A stretch of DNA of 64,000 bases, taken from Rahnella ecdela (GTDB lineage: Bacteria > Pseudomonadota > Gammaproteobacteria > Enterobacterales > Enterobacteriaceae). The notes under the pieces were generated by a model. It was given only the letters and a program-made list of their open reading frames with translations. It had not been told where the DNA came from and searched no databases. The position numbers were made by a program, and so were the translations under genes. Of this stretch, positions 57,978 to 64,000 are shown piece after piece (position 1 is the stretch's first letter; each line of letters opens with the position of its first letter). The DNA is taken from positions 1 through 64,000 of the forward strand of contig NZ_JAFMOY010000124.1 of the NCBI RefSeq assembly GCF_019049625.1. Reading direction: 5' to 3'.

Positions 57978-58699
57978 TTTGCCGGGCTCCGCGCCGTATC
58001 CGGCTGACGAAGATTGAGCAGAAACCAGTTCGCCAGCGTATTCATTTCACGGGCGATCTTGCTGTTATCTTTCCACTCACCGACCGGCTGTTTCGCCGCC
58101 AGTGATTCCGCCATCGCTTCATCACGGTGTAAAATTACCGGGATCAGTGATGGCAAGGTTTCTTGCCATAACAGAAGAATATCTTGCTGTAACTGACTGG
58201 AAGGAATGAACTGATTGAGCAGGTAACGACCGTTTGCCGCCAGCGCGTGCTGATGTAAACGAATGTGTGACTGGGTGTCGGCGTGCAAAAGTACTACGGT
58301 GCTGTCGGCTATGGTCTGCGCAGGAAGAGGATCAGCGGCCGGAGAATCAATCAGGATCCAGTCGTAAACGCCGGTGTTTTTGAGCTGCGTGATGGCTTTT
58401 TGCCAGTCAAAATCTGTCTGACTGACGTCTTCGCTAGCGACAAGACCATAAGGAAGAAAGTCGAGATGGGAATGATAACGCATCGCACAATTTTGCCAGG
58501 CTTCTCCGGCTTTGTGCGCTGAGCACCAGCCACGCGCCTGAGCGAAAGGCATACCAAAATGCAACCGCAGCACGTTTTCCGGCGAAAAGTCGATCACCAG
58601 AACTTTTTCATTCAGTTGCGCGAGGCCCCAGGCCAGCGCCGCGGTCACCGATGTGGTGCCGGTACCGCCGCGAAAACCCTGTAACGCGATGACAGCCAT
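57974..58699 (-). CDS. bcsQ: BcsQ, ParA-like cellulose secretion protein
   Basis: The 241-residue MinD/ParA-type protein starts with the P-loop GFRGGTGTTS, which lacks the signature first lysine as BcsQ proteins do, and has VIDFSPENVLRLHFG and WILIDSP. It helps localise and assemble the synthase at the pole. It is followed immediately by bcsA and preceded by bcsR one base away. Confidence 0.93.
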   Translation of the reverse strand: MAVIALQGFRGGTGTTSVTAALAWGLAQLNEKVLVIDFSPENVLRLHFGMPFAQARGWCSAHKAGEAWQNCAMRYHSHLDFLPYGLVASEDVSQTDFDWQKAITQLKNTGVYDWILIDSPAADPLPAQTIADSTVVLLHADTQSHIRLHQHALAANGRYLLNQFIPSSQLQQDILLLWQETLPSLIPVILHRDEAMAESLAAKQPVGEWKDNSKIAREMNTLANWFLLNLRQPDTARSPAK

Positions 58700-58700
58700 A

Positions 58701-58904
58701 TTATTTTTTCTCCGCGCCGTGTTCAGCGAATTGCGCCAACTCAGCCAATAATGGCCATCTGGACATTAGTTGCGGAATTTTTTCTTTACGGGCTATATCT
58801 ACGTAATGTAATTCTGACAAAGAAAAAAGGTGACTCAGCGCAAAGAAATCGTCATCTTTAGACGGTTCGGATTCTACCGCACTCGTAATAAGGGTTCCCA
58901 CCAC
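58701..58904 (-). CDS. bcsR: BcsR
   Basis: This 67-residue protein has the BcsR C-terminal core SRWPLLAELAQF, closely like RWPLLAEFAQ of E. coli BcsR, and a DDDFFALSHLFSLSELHYVD middle segment. BcsR forms a complex with BcsQ that stimulates synthase assembly. The GTG start at 58904 follows GGGAGAGAA, so the start is well supported. Confidence 0.85.
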   Translation of the reverse strand: MVGTLITSAVESEPSKDDDFFALSHLFSLSELHYVDIARKEKIPQLMSRWPLLAELAQFAEHGAEKK

Positions 58905-59103
58905 TTCTCTCCCTGCTTCAATCCAAATGCTGATACTTCAGCACGACCCAAATTGCCCTGTACTCATAGGTATTTTAGTATCAAACATTATTGTGAAGAA
59001 TTATGATTATTTAATGTAGCAATGATAGAATTTATTATACTCACATTTACCAGTGTGTCCCAGCAGACTTTTAATCAAAACCGAACAGAAGCAGATTAAC
59101 TAT
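58905..59103. promoter_or_regulatory. Divergent bcs promoter region
   Basis: This 199-base, A/T-rich gap separates bcsR (leftward) from bcsE (rightward) and must hold both promoters. I see no clear operator or hairpin in it. Confidence 0.55.
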
Positions 59104-60702
59104 ATGGCACTCTCCTTTTCATTGGGCATGAAGCAATTCTGGAACGGTTTAGCCCAGATGCAAGCCCGGGGGCTTTACTGGGTCAATACTGACAGCCAGG
59201 AAGCCGCATATCGACTGAGCGGGCAAGCACTTGAAGCTCAGCGGGGAGAAGTCCCTGTCAGCCTGTTTTTTCCGCAGCACAATTTAATTTGCGCTCAGGA
59301 TGAAAATAGACTAGCTGACGACAATATTCTTCTGACGCATTTGCGCAATCACCCCAAAAAAACGTTTTATTACCAGTTCATCGACGGAAAAAAAGCATTT
59401 TTGGGATTGCCCGCCGATATTAATCGTCTGCCTAATTACGCTGCCTCCTTAATGATTTTAATACTTCCTGCAACACATTGTCAGGATGTAAATGATAAAC
59501 AACTCTCCCGCTGGCTGAGTAAAATTCAGTCAGGCGCAAATAGCAAAGGCGCAACGCTCCTTATTATCTGCTACGGCAACGGGATTAATGCGGTTAAATC
59601 CCGCTTACATTTATACCATCGCAATATATACGGCCTTGCGGATTTAAAAACCGATGTGGAACCTAATCAGTGGGGCATTTCCTGGTGGCATGACAATCTG
59701 GGCGCCGAGGCGAATACGCTTTATCCCATCACCCCCCGCGAAAACGGTTGGGAAATCCAGAAAGACGCCCCTTCTTCTGCATCAACTCAAACCGGTGATG
59801 ACCAGTGGATGTTGCTGGCTGAGCGTTCAGTACTTGAAGGTGCGCCTGCACTCTCTGAACGCTGGTTCCTTTTCGACAACAATGAAACGCTGACGGAAAG
59901 AGCCACACACGCCCGCTCCGCCACGGTGATTTTTGCATTAGGCGGAAATGATGAAGTGGAAGTGCTGGCACGTCAGATCCACCTTTTACGTATTCAGCGC
60001 GGCAATGGTTTGAAGATAGTTGTTCGTGAAATGAATTCCTCATTACGTTATGTCGACCAGCGTTTGCTGCAGGCGTGTGGCGCCAATCTGGTCGTGCCGC
60101 ACGCTGCGCGTCTTTCAAACTTCCTGACCTTGCTCGACGACCTGCAAAATCTGACATTTACCCGCCACGTTCCGCAGGATATCGACGTGCTGCTCGACAG
60201 CCGTTTGCCAACGCATCATAAGGGTTATCTGCCGCTGCCGGTGTTCTGCGAGGTGATGCGCGATATCTGGGATCATGCCGCGCTGGCGACAGAATCTCGC
60301 GGAATTTTAATCTCGCTGCGCCCTGCCACGGGGATCAGCCCGCAGCAGGCGATGTCACTTTGTTCACTGCGCCGCGACGGCGATATTCTGACCGTGACAG
60401 AGCGTCATCTGTATTTGTTCCTGTCGAACTGTCTGGTCAGTGATGTCGAAAATGTTCTGGCATTTCTGTTTAATTTGCCGGTGAAAGAAGTGTTTACCAG
60501 CCAGACATTCTGGAGTCACGAGCTGGATATTCAGACAGAAGTCCGCCGTCTGTCTGCCAAACCGCCGATGGTAAAACCGGTGGCAGAAGCGCAGCCGTTT
60601 GTGGCGCATAAAGCCGGGCCCCTGAAGCGGGCGCAGGTTCACCCGCCCGTTCCCGTCACGCTTGCCGTGAGCGATACGCCTGTCATTCAGACGCCGGAGT
60701 AA
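59104..60702 (+). CDS. bcsE: BcsE, c-di-GMP-binding cellulose accessory protein
   Basis: The 532-residue protein aligns along its length with E. coli BcsE: LEGAPALSERWFLFDNNETL, RIQRGNGLKIVVREM, LLQACGANLVVPHAAR, and the C-terminal GIL-type domain from about 360 containing ILISLRPATGIS and the RDGD segment. BcsE binds c-di-GMP and joins BcsF to the BcsRQ complex. I place the start at the ATG at 59104; an in-frame GTG lies at 59053. Neither has a strong ribosome site. Confidence 0.88.
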   Translation: MALSFSLGMKQFWNGLAQMQARGLYWVNTDSQEAAYRLSGQALEAQRGEVPVSLFFPQHNLICAQDENRLADDNILLTHLRNHPKKTFYYQFIDGKKAFLGLPADINRLPNYAASLMILILPATHCQDVNDKQLSRWLSKIQSGANSKGATLLIICYGNGINAVKSRLHLYHRNIYGLADLKTDVEPNQWGISWWHDNLGAEANTLYPITPRENGWEIQKDAPSSASTQTGDDQWMLLAERSVLEGAPALSERWFLFDNNETLTERATHARSATVIFALGGNDEVEVLARQIHLLRIQRGNGLKIVVREMNSSLRYVDQRLLQACGANLVVPHAARLSNFLTLLDDLQNLTFTRHVPQDIDVLLDSRLPTHHKGYLPLPVFCEVMRDIWDHAALATESRGILISLRPATGISPQQAMSLCSLRRDGDILTVTERHLYLFLSNCLVSDVENVLAFLFNLPVKEVFTSQTFWSHELDIQTEVRRLSAKPPMVKPVAEAQPFVAHKAGPLKRAQVHPPVPVTLAVSDTPVIQTPE

Positions 60703-60707
60703 GAGAA

Positions 60708-60941
60708 ATGGACATTCAGGATATTATTGAAATTTTTATTCTGGCGGCGGTGATTTTTATTCCGCTGGGATATGCCCTGCGCAGCCGATTGCCGCGCTGG
60801 AAAAACCTTTTTGCAACGCGATTTCTTTCACCGCGTTATTTAACACCGATGACGATGAGCACCATCAGTAAGAGCCGGAAACGATCCGCTACTTTGCCTG
60901 AAACGTCTGCGGCTACAGGGAAATCCAAAACTTCATTATGA
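60708..60941 (+). CDS. bcsF: BcsF
   Basis: The 77-residue protein has one N-terminal membrane helix (IIEIFILAAVIFIPLGYALR) and a basic tail, as E. coli BcsF (63 residues) does. BcsF anchors BcsE and binds BcsG for phosphoethanolamine modification. It lies 5 bases after bcsE and overlaps bcsG by 4. Confidence 0.9.
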   Translation: MDIQDIIEIFILAAVIFIPLGYALRSRLPRWKNLFATRFLSPRYLTPMTMSTISKSRKRSATLPETSAATGKSKTSL

Positions 60942-62584
60942 ACGAATCGCACTCTCCTTCTCCGCGTTTGCGGATCTGGCAATCCTGGCGGGGTCTTGGC
61001 GCCTGGAACTATTACTTCTTACTTAAATTCGTTCTGCTTTCACAGGGTTATCTGAATTTTGACGCGCTAAGCAATCTGGTTTTTGCCGCAGTGCTGTTAT
61101 TCCCGTTGCGTTCCCTGCGTCTGCATCGCTGGCGACAATGGGTTGCCCTGCCATTCGGGCTGGCGCTGCTTTATCACGATACCTGGCTTCCGGGCTGGCG
61201 TTCTATTGTGAATCAGGGCGCTGATGTCGCCGGTTTCAGCGTCAGTTACCTGCTCGAACTGGCTGACCGTTTCATCAACTGGCAGTGGATTGCGGTCGGT
61301 TTCGCCCTGCTGGTCGGTTATCTGTTTATTTCGCAATGGTTGCGTCTGACGACGTTCACGGTGATCGCGTTGCTATGGGTGAATCTCAGTGGCGTGATCA
61401 TGCCGCTGTTTATGCATTCACCGGCTCCGGTTGTCGCTCAAAACACTGTTGCAGCTCCGGCACAAGTGGCACCTTCGGGCACTGACAATACCGTCAACGG
61501 TCCGCCGACCAATGCCAACCTGAATGCGTATCTGGATCAGTTCTATCAAAACGAACGCCGTAAGGCGACGAAGTTTCCTGATGCCCTGCCCGCAGATGCG
61601 CAGCCTTTCGATCTGCTGGTCATCAATATCTGTTCGCTGGCCTGGGCAGATCTGGACGCTGTGAATCTTTCGAATTCGCCGCTGTGGTCGCGATTTGATT
61701 TTGTGTTCAGCAATTTCAACTCTGCCACGGCTTACAGTGGTCCGGCGTCGATTCGCCTGCTGCGCGCAAGCTGCGGCCAGCCTTCACATCATGATTTGTA
61801 TCAGCCCGCCGGTCAGCAATGTTATCTATTTGACGACCTTGCACGTCTCGGCTTTACCTCCCAGCTGGCAATGGATCACACCGGCGTGTTCGGTAATTAC
61901 ATCGGCAACCTGCGTGACGACGCCGATATGAAAGCCCCGCTGATGTCACAGGCCGGACTGGGTTATGAACTGACCTCTTTTGACGGCTCACCGATTTTCA
62001 ACGACGGGCAGCTGTTCTCCCGCTGGCTGGAAAATCAGGAAAAGGCAGGCACCGCACGTACAGCGACCTTCTTCAACCTGATCCCGCTGCATGACGGCAA
62101 CCGGTATGTCGGCAGCAATAAAGGGGCGGATTATCATAACCGCGCCCAGACGCTGCTGAATCAGCTGAACACCTTCATGGATCAGCTGGATAAATCCGGT
62201 CGTAAAGTGATGCTGGTGGTCGTGCCTGAGCATGGTGCGGCGCTGGTGGGCGACAAGATGCAGATTTCCGGCCTGCGTGATATCCCGAGTCCGGGCATCA
62301 CTCACATTCCGGTTGGCGTGAAATTCTTTGGTATGCAGGCACCGCACGCGCCATCGCCGATGAAAATCGACGGTCAGAGCAGCTATCAGGCAATTTCGGA
62401 AATGGTTGCCCGTGCGGTTGATGGCAAAGTGTTTACCACACCGACGATGGACTGGAAAACGTTCGCTTCGAACCTGCCGCAAACTCCGCTGGTTTCTGAA
62501 AATGAGAACTCAGTGGTAATGGAGTATCAGGGGAAAATCTATATTCGCCTGAACGGCGGGGGATGGGTGCCGTATCCGAGCTGA
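60938..62584 (+). CDS. bcsG: BcsG, cellulose phosphoethanolamine transferase
   Basis: The 548-residue protein has four to five N-terminal membrane helices and a periplasmic alkaline-phosphatase-fold domain. It includes VINICSLAWADLDAV, NSATAYSGPASIRLLRASCG with the likely catalytic Ser, and VVVPEHGAALVGDK with the metal-site His. It transfers phosphoethanolamine from lipid to cellulose. Length agrees with E. coli (559). Confidence 0.93.
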   Translation: MNESHSPSPRLRIWQSWRGLGAWNYYFLLKFVLLSQGYLNFDALSNLVFAAVLLFPLRSLRLHRWRQWVALPFGLALLYHDTWLPGWRSIVNQGADVAGFSVSYLLELADRFINWQWIAVGFALLVGYLFISQWLRLTTFTVIALLWVNLSGVIMPLFMHSPAPVVAQNTVAAPAQVAPSGTDNTVNGPPTNANLNAYLDQFYQNERRKATKFPDALPADAQPFDLLVINICSLAWADLDAVNLSNSPLWSRFDFVFSNFNSATAYSGPASIRLLRASCGQPSHHDLYQPAGQQCYLFDDLARLGFTSQLAMDHTGVFGNYIGNLRDDADMKAPLMSQAGLGYELTSFDGSPIFNDGQLFSRWLENQEKAGTARTATFFNLIPLHDGNRYVGSNKGADYHNRAQTLLNQLNTFMDQLDKSGRKVMLVVVPEHGAALVGDKMQISGLRDIPSPGITHIPVGVKFFGMQAPHAPSPMKIDGQSSYQAISEMVARAVDGKVFTTPTMDWKTFASNLPQTPLVSENENSVVMEYQGKIYIRLNGGGWVPYPS

Positions 62585-62589
62585 CGGTT

Positions 62590-63145
62590 TGTTTGTGGGC
62601 TGGCCGCCCACACCCTCAGCCCCTTGGTGTTGCCACCCAAACTGGCCTTGAGGTCAAGACCGTGGGCATCGGCCCACACCGACCAGAGACCCGGTAACGC
62701 GCGGGCCTCTGGACTCCGCGCTTTTTTCACTTCGCGCTATCGCTGGACACTATGTTTCAGGCGCCGCAGAGACAGGCTGGAAATCTTGCCGCTGCGCGGT
62801 GCCTTCTCCCGTTCTTCGAGCCACAGGTCTCGAAGCCGCTCCGTTCAGCAAGATTTCTGAATCGCCCTTGGCTTTTAAAAAACAAAACGGAACGAGTAAG
62901 GTTGTGAAGTAAAGGCCTGAGGCCGGTTTCAAAATACCGCCGGACGAGAGGTGGAAAACCGCGTGTCTTTTTACGCGGGTTGTAACCCGAAGGGAGGGAA
63001 CCGCGCAGCGATGGGATTTTGCGGCTATCGCTGTGATGCCTGAAACATAGCCCGCCAGCGTTAGCGCGCAGTGGAAGAGCCCGGGATTCTTAAGGGTGGC
63101 GGCGATAAGCCACCCTTAAGGCCAGTTTGGGTGGCAACCCAAGGT
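62590..63145. repeat. Mosaic intergenic repeat, copy C
   Basis: The gap between convergent bcsG and the GntR gene holds the same modules as copy A in reverse order and orientation. The outer arms 62622-62653 and 63114-63144 are inverted copies containing TTGCCACCCAAACTGGCCTT. The core inverted pair lies at 62728-62759 and 63041-63073. A 12-bp perfect hairpin, CTTAAGGGTGGC, is at 63089-63120 with GGCGATAA in its loop. No credible gene is present. Confidence 0.82.
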
Positions 63146-63190
63146 ATTGGTTTTGAATTTAAAAGCCGCCTGTGTCCGGCATTGACACGG

Positions 63191-63889
63191 TCACTCCGCA
63201 AATAACTGGTCATACACATGCTGTAAATGCCGGCTCATTCTGGCCTTCGCCCCCGCACCGTCTTTCGCCAGAATGGCGTCCAAAATCCCCTGATGGTCGG
63301 CGTTCATCTCACGGGCGAAATCGACTTCGGTGTAATGACTTTCTAAGCGCATAAACCGGCGGGAACGGCGTTTATCCCACAGGTATCCCATCATATCGTG
63401 CAGCACTTCGTTGCCGGTCATTTCACTGATCATCAGGTGGAAACGGCGATCGGCTTCCAGGAAAGCGTCGTTGTTGGCATTCAGCTGGTTTAACTCATCG
63501 GCAATTTCTTTCAGTTTCACACGCTGCTCGTCAGTGCCGTTAATCGCCGCCAGTTCCGCTGTCATCGCTTCATACACCTGACGCGCTTTCACCAGCGATT
63601 GCAGGCTAAATTCTTCTTCACTGCTGATCGTTTGCGCCGCGGGTGTGGCCTGTGGCAGCGGGTCGCTGACGTAGACGCCGTTGCCGGTACGGATTTCTAC
63701 CCAGCCGGTGATTTCCAGCGCAATCAGCGCCTCGCGGATAGAAGAACGGCTCACACCCAGCTGCTTCGAGAGGTCACGCTCAGACGGGATCATCGCTCCC
63801 GGTGCGAACTGGCCGGTATTAATGCAGTTAATCAGTACGTTTGAAATCTGGCGATACAGCCGTTCCACTTTCAGGGTTGGTAATTCCAT
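63191..63889 (-). CDS. GntR-family regulator with FCD domain
   Basis: The 232-residue protein has a winged helix (LYRQISNVLINCINTG, PSERDLSKQLGVSRSSIREA, VEIRTGNGVYVSDP) and an all-helical FCD ligand domain from about 90, with FLEADRRFHLMISEMTGN supplying typical ligand or metal residues. It is related to the ExuR/UxuR group and so may respond to a sugar acid, but this is only a guess. GGAGACAATA fixes the ATG at 63889. The regulated genes are probably beyond the window edge. Confidence 0.85.
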   Translation of the reverse strand: MELPTLKVERLYRQISNVLINCINTGQFAPGAMIPSERDLSKQLGVSRSSIREALIALEITGWVEIRTGNGVYVSDPLPQATPAAQTISSEEEFSLQSLVKARQVYEAMTAELAAINGTDEQRVKLKEIADELNQLNANNDAFLEADRRFHLMISEMTGNEVLHDMMGYLWDKRRSRRFMRLESHYTEVDFAREMNADHQGILDAILAKDGAGAKARMSRHLQHVYDQLFAE

Positions 63890-63970
63890 TATTGTCTCCG
63901 TGTTCTTGCTGAATCGCAGATCTGTTATCCCGGTCACATTAATCATCGGTTTGATACTGAATCATATGTC

Positions 63971-63987
63971 GGTCTGATGGCCTGACC
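63971..63987. promoter_or_regulatory. Possible GntR/FCD operator
   Basis: GGTCTGATGGCCTGACC has GGTC/GACC arms and nearly dyad symmetry, like operators of FCD regulators. It lies 82 bases upstream of the regulator start and close to the window edge. Confidence 0.35.
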
Positions 63988-64000
63988 AGCAGACCACCTG

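Noticed and set aside
62624-62932. Small open frames inside repeat C as genes
   Set aside because: Same reasons as for repeat B; their similarity to B is explained by the shared DNA module.

Overview
The window looks like a chromosomal segment of a member of the Enterobacterales. Recognisable enterobacterial genes sit in familiar arrangements: malI-malX-malY-add with ydgJ nearby, emtA, yjbD, and the bcsRQABC/bcsEFG cellulose loci. A complete hut system and the overall gene style suggest the Rahnella/Serratia side of the order. The genus is inferred; no rRNA or other marker gene is present.

Layout: 1-0.13 kb is the edge of an IS256-family insertion sequence. 0.3-12 kb is mixed housekeeping and accessory metabolism: a cupin protein, EmtA, a GlxA-type regulator beside a GAPDH, a sugar-isomerase-like protein, a glyoxalase-fold protein, a MarR/MFS/HlyD efflux set, a 2-oxoglutarate oxygenase and a beta-hydroxyacid dehydrogenase. 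12.2-15.7 kb holds a convergent siderophore receptor and binding protein, each with a Fur box. 16-18.4 kb is a cysteine dioxygenase plus four-domain rhodanese operon with a divergent LysR regulator. 20-27.6 kb is the MalI/MalX/MalY region with add, a BASS-family transporter and ydgJ.

28-49 kb is the most interesting part. It holds a complete histidine-utilisation system (hutU, hutH, an ABC transporter, hutD, hutF, hutC, hutI, hutG) of the HutF/HutG five-step type. Copies of a 13-14 bp near-palindrome (CTTGTCTATACAAG) lie upstream of hutH, the hut ABC operon, hutFD and hutI, as expected for HutC operators. A fifth copy lies 60 bp upstream of a separate operon at 28-33 kb that encodes a second NitT/TauT-type ABC transporter, a HisD-family dehydrogenase with altered zinc-site residues, and an APH/choline-kinase-like phosphotransferase. 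Between that operon and hutU lies an opposing three-gene operon: a HisC-like aminotransferase, an FMN alpha-hydroxyacid dehydrogenase and an iron-type alcohol dehydrogenase. Together they may form an undescribed route that feeds an imidazole compound into histidine degradation.

49.7-62.6 kb is the cellulose synthase region: bcsRQABC leftward and bcsEFG rightward from a shared promoter region. No bcsZ endoglucanase gene is present between bcsB and bcsC. The window ends with a GntR/FCD regulator.

Three roughly 550-bp mosaic repeats (about 33.25-33.79, 49.07-49.63 and 62.59-63.15 kb) fill the three long convergent intergenic gaps. They share inverted-repeat core modules and have perfect terminal hairpins whose sequences differ between copies. 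They contain no credible gene and look like a dispersed, structured, non-autonomous element family.
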